From Trichostrongylus colubriformis (lineage: Eukaryota; Nematoda; Chromadorea; Rhabditida; Trichostrongylidae): a DNA stretch of 64,000 nt. Below the pieces are notes generated by a model. The model saw nothing but the letters and a program-made list of their open reading frames with translations. It was not told the DNA's origin and did not search any database. A program made the translations under genes and the position numbers. Location: contig OZ022258.1 in assembly GCA_963978905.1 (NCBI GenBank), forward strand, positions 43,322,591-43,386,590, read 5' to 3'. This document shows, piece after piece, positions 21,500-32,628 of this stretch (its first letter is position 1; the number at the start of each line of letters is the position of its first letter).

Positions 21500-21688
21500 G
21501 AAAATACAACTTTTCTCGACTAAAAGTATAATGCTTTATCACTGTCTTATCTCAGGCGTAACGTGAAGAAATCCCAAACTCATACAGAGGCTCGCTCGGT
21601 GAGTATATGCGGTCATGAGGTACATACATACCGTGATTTTTGCACCCTTTGGAGATCTGAATCCCCGACTCCTGATAAACTCCTGAAG

Positions 21689-22436
21689 GATTATACAGAG
21701 GGTGCCAGTAAAAAAGTAATTTTTCCCTCCATTTTCAACCCACATTAGTCGAACTTCAGCAAATTCTGACAGGATATTTCCATCCCACATTCAAGAGCAT
21801 ACCTCATACTATCACCAAACTCGGTAACAGCCCTCTGCTCGAAAAGGATCGGGAGCTTATTCTTAGTGAACATGATGTGTCACCTCAACTCAAAATCCGA
21901 GATTTCGTCACTTTCGCTCACAACCTTGAAGATCCGTTCACTCTGGCTACCTGAGGGGATTAATATCGGGTGGTGCCCTTGAGTATTCCGTTTTTTGCAG
22001 GCTCCCAACATCATTCGTTTCGAGGAACCAAAAGGTACCATTACCACTGAAAACCTCCCGGAGGGCGTTTTGAGGCATGAAAAATGACACTTTGGATCAT
22101 AGCAGCCTTGTCCAAGCAGCAGGGGTTCTGTGACTTATATGAACCGAACGGCCAATCCTTAGGAAGCTTCCCACAAAAGACCTACCACGGAACGTTTCTC
22201 CACCTTTTTAAGCGGAACTTGATACCGTAGGTGATCAAGTCCGACTGCACCGACTGAAGGCTTCATATTTTTATGAACGTGAACGTAGTGTGCCACAGCT
22301 TGTTCCTGCATTTGGAGGAATATATCGGGAATATTTTGCCTCAATACTTTTATCTCTTTAGTTACCCCATGTATCGTATATTTGGCGGATGTGAGCCGTG
22401 AGCAAAATTACTTTTTTCGACACCCCCTGTATAATC
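21689..22436. mobile_element. DNA transposon remnant with about 35-bp inverted ends
   Basis: Left GGATTATACAGAGGGTGCC then AGTAAAAAAGTAATTTT is mirrored on the right by AAATTACTTTTTTCGACACC then CCCTGTATAATCC. The interior (748 bp in total) has a minus-strand open frame at 22,159-22,344 (NIPDIFLQMQ...), possibly transposase-derived, but I cannot assign the family. Confidence 0.6.
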
Positions 22437-23837
22437 CCAAGGATTGAATTCGTTTGGACTACATCAGGACACTCGCGGAGTAGGTCTTCGCGTGCGGCAA
22501 GTGATCTACCCTTGTGAATTGGCCGTACGTCGGTGCGCGCGGCCGCGCTCTGTTAGCGTAAACGACCTATTTCGGGTGTCTTACGCGTAGCTAATTCATC
22601 AGCTCCAATGGTAATCCTCCGGGAAAGAGTAAAGTTTCGTAGCTTGAAGTAACTCTAATTCAGGATCGCACGCAAGCAGCATCACCTGACACTTACTCAG
22701 ATATCCGTGACGATCGTCCCAAAGAGCATACATCATCAATGAAAACTGCGTATGTTGAATCTTCCCACACTTAACAGAATGATTTTTTGCTGCGTTAAGA
22801 GGGCTCACAAATGGGGGTATTACGTATAAAACCAAGTAGTAGCCGGGTCGTAATTGCGTACAGCACACCATTACAGTGACCCTTCCGCCTATATTTATTC
22901 AGATCAAAACGCTGTTACAGTGTCTACGATTACAGAAAACGTTTTTTTCAATTTCCGAGTGTAAATGGGATATAATGTATATATACGTATATGTATAGGC
23001 TATCATGATGTATAGTGCAGGTGTTATTGAGGGAGATAGGGAGAAGAATGCCTTGTACTCAGGGCACCGGCCAAGAGAGGGGGGGGGGTCGCATCTGTAG
23101 CTAAGCGATAATGTAGCCACAGCGTATCACACATATTGATTAAAATGGGTTTTTTGTTGAATGACTTCGTTTTTCTGACTATCGGCTGGTTTCGATGACC
23201 AGACATGAAGAATGAAAAAATAAAAAATTTGGAAAGATCTATTTGCAGTGGGCAACCAGTGCAAACACACAAAAACAGCTATGAGACACCTAGCAAAGAG
23301 ACTATAGAACCTTACGGAGCTGTAGATTATAAAAAGGGGGGGGGGGTCGCATTTGAGGACCCGAAGAGGGGGGGGAGGGTCGCATTGGAGCGGCCATTTT
23401 CCTCGACACCTGGGAGTGCCCTGCTTGTACTTTCCTATGTTCGGTTCCGGCGGTATAGAAACAACAAGCACTGCTCTACGTATTACAAATGACTAAGGAC
23501 CTAAAAAGCATTCCTATCCGAACTAAACGAAAAACGGAAGAATTTACTGTGCTAATGTAGTTGTGAGCGGCCACTCACCTTCGCGCTCGCAGCTCTCACC
23601 TCATAACATCCTACTATCATAAACTTGTACAATCAAGTGTAAATTTTTACTTGAGTCTTAGTTGAGGGAAACTGGTTACCTGCTCAGTGCTAATGAAGCG
23701 GGGAAGGCACTTCACTAAGCTCAGCGTACGGCGCTATTTTTGCCTGCGAATTTGCCTAGGCCTTACTTTAGAGGGTACCACCTACGTTCCTCGAATAAGG
23801 CTTAGGTAAATAGGTGTTATGGGAGTTAGGGGGGGGG
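22437..23837. other. Non-coding stretch with G-tract repeats
   Basis: No exon is supported. Near 22,800-22,870 there is an inverted relative of sequence at 24,480-24,560 (CGTAATTGCGTAC, ACGTATAAA). Three short copies of a G-run followed by TCGCAT occur near 23,079, 23,335 and 23,372. Confidence 0.4.
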
Positions 23838-24205
23838 GGGGAGGCCAGCGCACTGTGCTCTTCGTCTCTAACGCTGTGGCTAGAGCACAGAGAAGCCGTA
23901 GCGCTAGCCGAATCGGGTTCGAATTATGCACAGAAACGACTCTGATTGACTAGATTCGAGCCTTTTTTCATCCTATGTTAGCCTAAGCCTTGGGGAGGGA
24001 GATTCCCTTCCCCTAAGCTTAGGTGAATACGCGTAAGTGGTTGTTTAGCCCAGTTGTTGCGAATTTTTCGCGACATACTAATGGAAGAATAATTCAATCG
24101 TTTTCTCAGTTGGTTAGCTGTATCTAGGCATAAGATAACCTTGAGAATGCCTGTAAGCAGGATCTGGGCGCGACTTTGCCTTTGTCGAGTGGCCCCCCCT
24201 AACTC
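23838..24205. repeat. Dispersed repeat, copy 1 of 2
   Basis: Matches 32,048-32,480 over several hundred bases, with shared blocks CTAGCCGAATCGGG, TTAGCCTAAGCCTTGGGGAG, TCGTTTTCTCAGTT and CTTTGTCGA. It is preceded by a run of 12 G. No coding sequence. Confidence 0.7.
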
Positions 24206-24817
24206 TCATAGCACCTAGGTAAATATACAGTTTAATGTACAGACTGGCGATTAAACATCGGTCTTGGGCTAGGGACGACAGCACGACAATGAGTGTCCCC
24301 CTCCCCCACCCCAACCATCATAATAGCACTTTCTCCTCAAATACTTTTTGAAAAGCTCAGGCTATAATAGCACAGTATGCTGACTATTCACACTCATAGT
24401 ACTAAGCAATCTCGTAGTCGTAGTGACGGTCGAACTGCGTCTCGAGCAATCGCTAATAAATTTAGGCCGAAGGGTTACTGTAGTAGTGTGCCGTACGCAA
24501 TTACGACCTGGCTACGACTTGGCTTTATACGTAATACCCACAAATGGGAGTATGCATTGCGAGACAGTGTACGCGACAGCACGCAAGCAAAGCAACATCA
24601 CATTTACATGTGGAGCAATATCTAAACAGCAAAATGTGAAGAATCATGTAGTCTAAGCTGATAAGATAAGAAGGTACAAAAAGGAAGAAGGATATTTGAA
24701 TAGTATTCCATTCATTTGAGCTCATAGGTAGGTGCAGATGGGTACATCATAGTTCTGAAGTGGACGCACGTCACATGGTGCAAAATTTGGCTGATTAAGA
24801 ACGTGTTCAGGCGCAGT

Positions 24818-25127
24818 ATGGAGAACGACCTAGCGACGGCGCTTGCCAATGTCACCCAAGGCCAGTTGCAGCCTGGTGATATAGTGATTCATGAGCAGAA
24901 TTCTGATGGAACATTCAAGGTACGACAAAGCCTGTGATGTGCCGTATTCATGAAATTTCTATCCCAAAGGTCGCCGAATGAGTATTTCATTATTACAGCT
25001 AGAACTTCATATGAAATGTCGCATGACTACACCAACGGGTCGTCTGAACATCAGTGGACATGCACCCGTGGGTCTACGTCCGAAAAGAGTTACGGTCAAC
25101 GGACAAGATATTTGGGTGGAAAGTTAA
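24818..25127 (+). CDS. Two-exon minigene, 76-aa protein of unknown function
   Basis: Exons 24818-24919 (34 codons) and 24999-25127 (42 codons plus TAA), joined in phase 0 across a 79-bp intron (caag|gtacga ... tattacag). The ATG lies seven bases after an acceptor-like aacgtgttcag, as expected for trans-splicing or an internal acceptor. The first exon encodes LQPGDIVIHEQNSDGTFK and the second TTPTGRLNISGHAPVGLRP, ending GQDIWVES. The sequence is hydrophilic and not low-complexity, without signal peptide or membrane segment. AATAAA follows 125 bp after the stop. I do not recognise the protein. Upstream exons are possible if the TTCAG is an ordinary cis acceptor. Confidence 0.65.
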
Positions 25128-25251
25128 GATCGCCAGCAGTTCTCGTCACTTTTCATTACCATTTCCATAATCACATCGGACGCTAATTTCCTGACACCAA
25201 GTCTATTGTCAGCTATGATACGCGATTTTCACATACTTTTGTCTCTATGTC

Positions 25252-25257
25252 AATAAA
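25252..25257 (+). promoter_or_regulatory. Polyadenylation signal AATAAA
   Basis: A canonical hexamer 125 bp downstream of the minigene stop codon, in an otherwise non-coding 3' region. Confidence 0.5.
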
Positions 25258-25596
25258 GTTGCGGGCCGGTGTCTACAGATGTTCCAGCAAATACAACAGA
25301 GATTTCACAAAAATTAAGCAAGTAGTTAGCAGTCGATCTGAACCATTGCATGATGACCACAGTAATGAGCGCTAATTCTTACCTTCTGAGATTACCGAGA
25401 TGCCGAAAGCCAACAGCGGCTGTTGCGGAATGAGATTCTGATGGCGAAACACATACAAATGCCACGAGCCCATTGATTTCCAGATCTTTATGATAAATGG
25501 ATGGCATTAGAAGGAGTAATGCAATAAAATTATTCATTCAAATCTTTGATAGTGGACGATTGCACCACGAAGGTCGATATGTCAAGCACTACCTAA

Positions 25597-25805
25597 GGTG
25601 CTATCGCAATAAGGGGAGGGGGCATCTTATAAAATGTTGCTTATCGAAGCATCTTGGAAGGATTCTTGAGGGTCCAATCTGCACATGCAGGCGTATACTT
25701 TTGCCTTACCCTTGATGAAGAGAGGAGGGGTTCCTTTCTCTCCCTACGCTTGGGTAAAAATAATGTCCATAGGGGTATGCCCCCCCCCCCTATCGCGATA
25801 ACACC
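25597..25805. mobile_element. MITE with GGTGCTATCGC ends, second copy
   Basis: GGTGCTATCGCAATAAGGGG on the left and CCCTATCGCGATAACACC on the right, with an internal body shared with 9852-10091 (TTCCT..CTCCC, GGGTAAAAATAATGT). This copy has a run of ten C near the right end. Confidence 0.7.
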
Positions 25806-26029
25806 CTTGGTAATTCCGATGTGGCTTTTGTACTAATCATGATTTGCTAGAAGATCCCAATCGCTTTCATGTACTCAACTTCTCTCAACTTTACCGATCT
25901 AGATAAGTTCGAACTACTCTTCTGACGTCTGATATCTCCACATCTTCCTTTTCTGCTGGTAGGTACCTACTGTGACTTGAGCACACCACAGAAGGATGCG
26001 AGTGTACATACTGAGAAACCTTTATATAA
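25806..26029. other. Intergenic, nothing recognised
   Basis: Short spacer between two DNA elements. No exon or RNA gene seen. Confidence 0.35.
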
Positions 26030-26030
26030 A

Positions 26031-26745
26031 GGGTCCGCCAATAAGCGCGCTCTATCTTTGACAGCTCATGGCGGCCACGTTGTTTGTGGTAGAGTTGTCA
26101 AACCTAGTTATTATTCAGTGTATCTTCACGAATCACCATGAACCAATTCAGCCGCGAGCAGCGTGCGCAAATCATTAAAACTTATTACGAAAATCATTCA
26201 TCGGTTCGAGCAACGTTCCGCGCGCTCCGCCAAACGTGTAAACGGCGAACAAACAGATTCATGATAACGAGTTTTTTCTGGCATGAAATCGACAATATGG
26301 ACGTCGAGGATATGTGGTTCCAGCAGGACGGTGCTACGAGCCACGCAGCGCGCGCCACGGATCTTCTGCACGAGCGCTTCGGAGGAAAGGTTATCTCGCC
26401 CGGAGGCGACATAAACTGGCCACCGAGATCGTGCAGTCTAACCCTACTGGACTATTTCTTGTGGGGTTTTCTTAAATCGCAGGTCTACGCAAACCAAGAA
26501 CAAAACCTGATGACTTCAAAGTCAACATACGCCACGCCATCGATGAAATACAGCCCGATCTGTGCGCTGGAGTCATGCCAGTATGCGCGCCACCAAGCGA
26601 AGCCGAGGTGGCCATTTGAACGATGTTATTTTCCATACATAATGCCTTCGAATACTCTTTCATACAAAAAATAAATTTCATTTATTTCTCTCCCACAACT
26701 TGCTTTATTTCATTTGAAAGATCGAGCGCGCTTATTGGCGGACCC
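26031..26745 (+). mobile_element. Deletion derivative of a DDE transposon
   Basis: Inverted ends GGGTCCGCCAATAAGCGCGC (left) and its complement (right, ending 26,745), about 22 bp with a mostly matching extension, in a TA-rich target. The 715-bp element carries a transposase reduced to its two ends. Confidence 0.8.
26138..26674 (+). pseudogene. Internally deleted, frameshifted DDE transposase
   Basis: The N-terminus (MNQFSREQRAQIIKTYYENH) resembles the helix-turn-helix DNA-binding start of IS630/Tc1/mariner-related transposases common in arthropods. Near residue 45 it jumps directly to the C-terminal catalytic part (VEDMWFQQDGATSHAA, INWPPRS, LDYFLWGFLKSQVYA). This contains the second catalytic Asp (QQDGA) and the DYFLWG block; the first catalytic region is absent. 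After VYANQ the true frame continues one base shifted (DDFKVNIRHAIDEIQPD). It cannot encode an active enzyme. Confidence 0.8.
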
Positions 26746-27614
26746 TATATTATAAGTAGGAGGTACTACCACAGCGATAGCATGGCCTTGGATTGATACT
26801 AGAAGACTCTTTTTCCCTTACATTGAGTCATTTTCTCTGTCATCTCACAGGCACACCACTCGCGGACGGACACAGTACAGACAGACCGGCAAAACAACAC
26901 GTAAAAATGAAGTTCTGTGACGCTGATGGTCCTTGAAGGTGTGGCCCATGACCCGTCACTGGCCCTCTGAGCACAATCTGATACCGATTGAGCTATGTAT
27001 GGCTTATCGAAGGACTTCCAAAAGATTCCATTCGCTCGTTTTCCTCAGTATAGGTCGTACTGTACTGTTCTTCTGGCATCCATCACATTTGCACGATTTC
27101 CTCTGTCTCCGCAGAATGCTGTGCGTGTACGGAGCCGGCGCGGCGTTTAAATAGGGAGTTTGCCCTATCACATCCGACTGCTGGCCATTAGTTACTCACC
27201 TCCCTGAGTGTTGCCTTTCTCTATCATCTCCCTCATCACAATCATTAATTTGCGTACGGACAGAGAGCCTTACATACTAACATACCGACAAACAGACCAC
27301 AAAGTTACTGTTTTATATAATAAAAGGATCAAAGGATTGGATAGATGAGTTTGAGTATTGTTGTTAAAAGTCTCACATTGCACAGCGGTTGTATTGAAGG
27401 CAGTGCGTAATTCGGTTTTATCATTTACTCCACTCTTTCATAGAGACCAGTGGACGTTATTACACGGAAGCCCACACCTCAAGCATAGCCAGTTAGCTGG
27501 CGCCCACTACTGTGTGCGGAACACTATGGGCGCCAGTAGGTCGATCGAAATTGCTTCTTTTTCTTGTGGACAGAGTATTTCGGTGCACGCTCCGGCCACC
27601 ATAGGTGGGGCTTA
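26746..27614. other. Intergenic, nothing recognised
   Basis: About 870 bp of mixed composition with small chance frames on the plus strand (26,933-27,154, 27,358-27,615) lacking splice support. Confidence 0.35.
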
Positions 27615-28002
27615 GGCCGCTTTCATACTTTGCGCACAGACGCCGTCACCGGCGGCGACGGCGTCAAACTCACACTGCCATTTGTCGCCGCCGACGACGG
27701 CGTCCATAGAAAATGCGCAGCGTTTGCAAAATTCTTGACCCAATCACACTACGGTATGGTGATTGTGGCCGCTTCGAATCTTGGCGCTGTGCCAATATGG
27801 TGATCGTGGCCGCTTCGTGTATTGGCACAGCGCCAAGATTCAAAGCGGCCACAATCACCATACTGTAGTGTGATTGGGTCAAGGGTTTTGCAAACGCTGC
27901 GCATTATCTATGGACGCCGTCGTCGGCGGCGGGCAAATGGTTGCGTGAGGTTGACGCCAAATCCGCGAGTGAAGCGTCGCTGCGCAAAGTATGAAAGCGG
28001 CC
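27615..28002. mobile_element. Palindromic PIF/Harbinger-like MITE, TTA duplication
   Basis: GGCCGCTTTCATACTTTGCG at the left and its complement at the right, with TTA directly flanking both ends. The 388-bp interior is itself a near-perfect palindrome centred near 27,810 (GTGCCAATA...TATTGGCAC, CAATCACACTAC...GTAGTGTGATTG). A TWA target duplication is typical of PIF/Harbinger elements; that family assignment is inference. Confidence 0.8.
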
Positions 28003-28395
28003 TTAGCGTGGTTCATCTGTGCATCTCCCCACCGGCCGTTTTTCATGTGATGCCCGAGCTCCGCTCACTTATCTAAGCGCTCAGCCTACCGTTCGAACGT
28101 GTCGTCCCCTCATAGCTCCAGCTACTACCAACCACTTCCCTTTTTCTTCCAAGCTCCAAACCATTCTAAAGATAAATTACACTTTTTGCGATGAGTTTCA
28201 TCCGACTATTGCAAGCATCTTTCATGACTTTCAAATACTCATCCATGACCTCAATTCATCTTTCCTCTACGTATGAGTATGGCTAATATTGGAACCCGAT
28301 TAACAATTTTCAATAAATTTCCTAAAAACGGAATATTCCAATGCACGCTCCGCCCACCGAGGACGGAGCTCAACCTAGTCCGTGTATGCTCCTTA

Positions 28396-28470
28396 GGCCG
28401 CTTCCATACTTTGCGCACCGACGCCGTCACGCGCGTGACGGCGTCGGTGCGCAAAGTATGGAAGCGGGCC
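28396..28470. mobile_element. Minimal 75-bp palindromic MITE
   Basis: GGCCGCTTCCATACTTTGCG, then CACCGACGCCGTCACG, then the complementary half with one extra G. It is a hairpin with virtually no loop, sharing its ends with 27,615-28,002. The surrounding repeat is also present, without this insertion, near 57,010. Confidence 0.85.
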
Positions 28471-28835
28471 TACTTCTTGTCTCATACCCTATCCATCCCA
28501 AACTTGTCTGCATCATCACAGCTTTTTTTTCATATCATACCTGACTTCGTGACATATGTACGTACAGACAGAAGAGGCGTTGAAATATACAGTAAGGATA
28601 TTGCAGGAACAAGAAACGATAAGTATTCTACACTCCAATTATTACACTCATCAACATTCTTTGGCAGTGACCCTGAGTGGCAGAAATGTCAAAATTTATT
28701 GGAAGTTTAGATTCTAGCGCACATCGCGGACCTCTGCGGAGACGACCCCTTCCATCCGGTCAAATACGACCCCTTGTCCAGGAGTCCTCTACTCCGGATG
28801 TACCCTGGTTGATACACAGTCTACAGCATTCTATT

Positions 28836-28923
28836 AGACCGCGTTCATACTTTATGTGTCTACGTCGATTGACTGCAGCCGTCGTCAACCGAAGCAGCAG
28901 ACACGTTAAGCATGACCGTGGCC
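28836..28923. mobile_element. Short PIF/Harbinger-like MITE, TTA duplication
   Basis: GACCGCGTTCATACTTTATG at the left and CATGACCGTGGCC at the right, flanked by TTA on both sides. The 88-bp interior differs from the other copies. Confidence 0.65.
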
Positions 28924-29448
28924 TTACACACTTTGGAAGATTTATCCTCATTAACAGCAACAAACATGCGTGCTGGTCATTAAGAATATGTTCGAAAACT
29001 ATCCCAATGAATTACAGGATTAGCTTTCATTTTGAAGCGCTGTAACATTTCTGGCAGCCAGTTGGGTCATCCTAATAACCGCGAACGTTTCAAACATTTT
29101 GCGTCACTTCTCTTTGCAGTATACTTGATTAGTCTGCCTAATATTTCAGACCTCCTTTTCTTATGGACCATTCGCATGCCAGATGTCCCCAGACGGAGAA
29201 AAGATCATATTTCATTTGCGTTTGAGTGCCTAGATTGAACCTTAACTCGTTGGTCCACACCTTTTCTTGAGAGACGCTACTCCCTTGAGCTCATGTCCAC
29301 TCGAGTTAATGTGCTTGAAAAACTATTCATCTAAAATTTGGTAATCTCTTCTTTTCACACACTCATGAGGATTACTGTTTTCGAATACTAGAAAAATATT
29401 TCCCTCCCATAAATCTGGCGCTGCTTTACAATCATCTACTTCCACTGG
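28924..29448. other. Intergenic, downstream of the HAD phosphatase gene
   Basis: No coding evidence. Likely 3' flank of the minus-strand gene that ends at 29,612. Confidence 0.35.
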
Positions 29449-29465
29449 TTTATTAAATCTTTATT
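29449..29465 (-). promoter_or_regulatory. Two candidate polyadenylation signals (AATAAA)
   Basis: On the minus strand AATAAA occurs at 29,460-29,465 and 29,449-29,454, about 150 bp after the phosphatase stop codon. The position fits a short nematode 3' UTR. Confidence 0.5.
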
Positions 29466-29611
29466 TGATGACAACAATTGTAAACAACATTCATGAATCT
29501 AGCAGCAACTGCGCAAACCTATGATCACATGCAAATGTGTATGCAAAGCTCTTTCAAAAATGAAACAATAAGTATTTGCTGGAAACAACTGGCCATAATA
29601 AATACAACTTA

Positions 29612-32600
29612 TCAAAGTACCGAACCCTTCTCGATCAGTTCAACAGCTTCTGCAAATGATTCTACGCAATTCCTTCGTTCCGCGGGTATATGTTGCTCAT
29701 CGCCTGAAATACGGAACGAATAGTCTCCATCGGCAGAGAAACAGATTCTTAAAGGTCAGCGTACCTTTCCGATATTTACCAGTGCGCACAAGAATACCTT
29801 TCATACCAGACTGAATTGCTCCGAGAACATCGTCCTTAGCATCATCACCAATCATGACGGTGTTAGCGAGATCGATATCGTCGCCTAGTGTAGCTGCTCC
29901 CATATGGAAAAACTTTGGCTCTGGTTTGCCGACTACCACTGCCTAAAAATGAGGTGGAAAGAAACCTATGCTGATAAATCAGAATGCTGCATGAATCTTC
30001 CTTTACTGTAAAGAAAATGCTCATGTAAAATTAACCTTAGCTCCGGTGGCGTATTCCAATGCAGCTACGAACGGGCCGGGACCAAGTGCCAATCCATCAC
30101 TCCGTTTATAGTATCTCCCTTTGTGAACGGCAATCAATTCGGCTCCTATTGTGTAAGAAGTGGTAGCAAAATAATTCGCAGGATTTAGCAGAAGAGCGAA
30201 AAATCTTTTTTAATGTTTTTAGACTACTATTTTGTTAGTGGTTGCAACGAAAGTTAGCTGGTACTGCGACAAAGTTGCATTTTCCTCGGCGTTGCGATCG
30301 CATCGTCAAGCACGGATGCAGACTGAACTGGGGTACGCTTGGGGAACACGGTCAGTGGGCCACTAAGTCACGCGATGACCGTGCACATCCCTCAAATCGT
30401 CATACACATCTTTTACATCATCATTCATCAATCCAACGGAAAAGACGTGCAAGGAAGATAGGATTACATGAACACATGACCAAAGTAATTTATGTCACAG
30501 GGCAAATGCCAGGCTGTCACAGGCTGAGGCCTAGATTCGTGTGTCCCAGTTAATGTAGATATGAGGCGCCTGGTAAACGTAACCTTATAACTGAATGCAA
30601 AAAAGTTGCAAGAACTACATTCCGGACTAATTTTGAACAACGTCTTTTAACGTAATAAAAGAACAAATCCAAAACAAGACCCACAAAAATATACCGTTTA
30701 ATACGAGCTTGAATGCATCGTTAAGTTTCTCAAAATGAAATTCTGACGGTGCCAATCCAACAACTACTGCATTCGGATTGGATGTGTTTATGCCTGAAAC
30801 CATGGTGTCTATCCAATACATGGTCATTGAAGAGTATGATTTGCATGCAGCAAACTACTCATAAACAGTCATCAAGAAGACCTTCAAAATCTTCCAATGC
30901 TTCTTGAGCAAGCATGAGCATCGGCCGGAGTTTCCGCTCTTCGACGAATTTCCGTGCAGCTATAAGTGAGGTGAATATTTCATCTTTCCCTATATGGAAG
31001 CCGCATCCAGTTACACGACGGTGGAGAACATTTATCGATTCCTGCAACTTCTCATTTACAAGTGTTACAACGCTTGGACAAGTATCTCTAGGACAGAACT
31101 TCGCAATGCGGAATGCTGTCCAAACTTAGGTCGGTGTAAGACTTCGCAATTTTACGATTCGTACGTTGTGGTGTCGCGGCTCCGCACGCGATGTGGCGCC
31201 ATAGTAGTATCTTAAAGACAGCGATAGGGGTAATGTAAGTGATAAGGAATCCTTAAAAGGAGTCATTCACTTAAAAACTAGGGGTCCGGGAAGCCTATCT
31301 GAGGCGAAATCCCCTGCAAAAGGGCGCCTCTGAACTGTGGCAGAAGCGGCCTTTTTATCTCCAGCCGCCTTACTTGGTTCGGTCCGCCTCCTAGCAACTG
31401 ATTGGTTGGGGGAGGGGGAGGGGGGGGGGGGGGGGGGGAATGGAAGGTATCGCGAACTGCTTTCTCAGATATGGCTCGTAGCTCACTCCAGAAATAGAAC
31501 ATTCCCGCCTTCGTGTTTACGACATGGCAATACGTCAAGGGAAAATTCGTCTTGAATATATCTCTCTTCACGGGAAGGCTCCACATCGAAAATCAACGGT
31601 GGGGAGCGGTCCCATTTCTCAAGTCTTTGGCCATTTCCACCATCCATTTTTTCTTCACTGTACTATTACTAGACATCTCCACTTTCATATTCACTGCTTT
31701 TTTCACTATTCGTTCGAATTTCCCCTATCACTGCCTTTAAGATCACGGTATCGTGTGCAAAATCGCAAAACCGGGAAACAGCAGAAAGTATCGGCCCAAG
31801 AGTTGTCACTAATCATCGCTTTCCATTTCTGGAATATCTACCCTCTTCTTATACCTTGGAATCCAGATTTTAACTACACTCCAACCTTGAAGGAATTTCA
31901 CCGACGCTAAGAAAATTAGGCCGCGTCCATATTCAGCGCCGGCGGGGCGTGGCTGCCTACACAGGCAGTGGGGCTGCGTGGACGGGCGGAGAAGCAGAGT
32001 CAAGCAGCTGCGCCCTGCCGCCGGCACTGCAGAGTATGAACGCGGCCTTAGGTGGGCCGGTACACTGTGCTCTGCGTCTCAACACTGTGGTTAGAGCACA
32101 GAGTATGAACGCGTCCTTAGGTGGGCCGGTACACTGTGCTCTGCGTCTCAACGCTGTGTTAGAGCACAGAGAAGTCATAGCGCTAGCCGAATCGGGATCG
32201 AATTTTTGCAGAGAAACGATTTTGATAACGCAAATTCGTGTTTTTCTACCGTATATTAGCCTAAGCCTTGGGGAGAAGATTCCCCTTTCCCTAGACTTAG
32301 GCGAATACGCGGTTGCTTAGTCCAGTTGAAGCGATTTTCTCCTAACATACTAGTGGAAGAATAATCTAATCGTTTTCTCAGTTAGTTAGCTGCTAGGCAT
32401 AAAATAACCTTGAGAGTGCCTATAAGCAGGAATTGGGCGCTACTTATGCCCTTGTCGACTATCCCCCCCCTCACTCCAGTAGCATCAATTCACCTTTGTC
32501 GTATTCGTGACGAATTTCACTGGACGAGACTTTCGAAGCCGTTCCAGCGCCTCGCTTGCGCGTGGTACAGCCATGTCTTCTATATGCAACGTCCCATTGA

Positions 32601-32628
32601 GATCGATCAGTGCTGCGCACCTCTTCAT
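29612..32628 (-). CDS. HDHD2: HDHD2-type HAD-like hydrolase, 6 exons, 257 aa
   Basis: Exons in transcript order: 32494-32628, 30882-31041, 30695-30793, 30036-30145, 29765-29942, 29612-29703. Phases agree throughout, giving 257 codons plus stop, the same size as animal HDHD2 (about 260). HAD motif I is [10 protein letters not shown] (near residue 10), with the Ser/Thr motif in VKFVTNTTK. The C-terminal part carries [11 protein letters not shown] and motif [19 protein letters not shown]2-specific blocks include [22 protein letters not shown] and [11 protein letters not shown]. The first Asp of the usual DxD is present but the second is Asn (DLNG), as in family members with Ser or Asn there, so catalysis may be weak. 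The substrate is not well established for the family. Intron 1 (1.45 kb) is filled with repeats. The start is the only Met before motif I; no clear leader acceptor is seen. Confidence 0.93.
30335..30549. repeat. Dispersed repeat, copy 2 of 2, in phosphatase intron 3
   Basis: Same orientation and content as 19,150-19,352 (ACACGGTCAGTGGGCCACTA ... TTCGTGTGTCCCA). It lies wholly within the intron between exons 3 and 4. Confidence 0.75.
31211..31741. mobile_element. MITE with CTTAAAGGCAGTGATAGGGG ends, containing a 19-G tract
   Basis: Left CTTAAAGACAGCGATAGGGG and right CCCCTATCACTGCCTTTAAG are inverted. The interior includes GGGAGGGGGAG followed by 19 G (31,420-31,438) and a T-rich right half. 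Related ends or halves occur near 4071, 19,030, 54,471, 59,110 and 63,703. It is inserted in intron 1 of the phosphatase gene. Confidence 0.7.
31919..32047. mobile_element. PIF/Harbinger-like MITE, perfect TTA duplication
   Basis: GGCCGCGTCCATATTCAGCG at the left and CAGAGTATGAACGCGGCC at the right, with TTA at 31,916-31,918 and 32,048-32,050. The interior has GCCGGCGGGGCGTGGCTGCC and its approximate inverse. Confidence 0.75.
32048..32480. repeat. Dispersed repeat, copy 2 of 2, with local 69-bp duplication
   Basis: Counterpart of 23,838-24,205. Its first part (GGTGGGCCGGTACACTGTGC ... GAACGCG) is tandemly duplicated in two copies of about 69 bp (32,035-32,172), and the junction reuses the end of the adjacent MITE. 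Confidence 0.7.
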
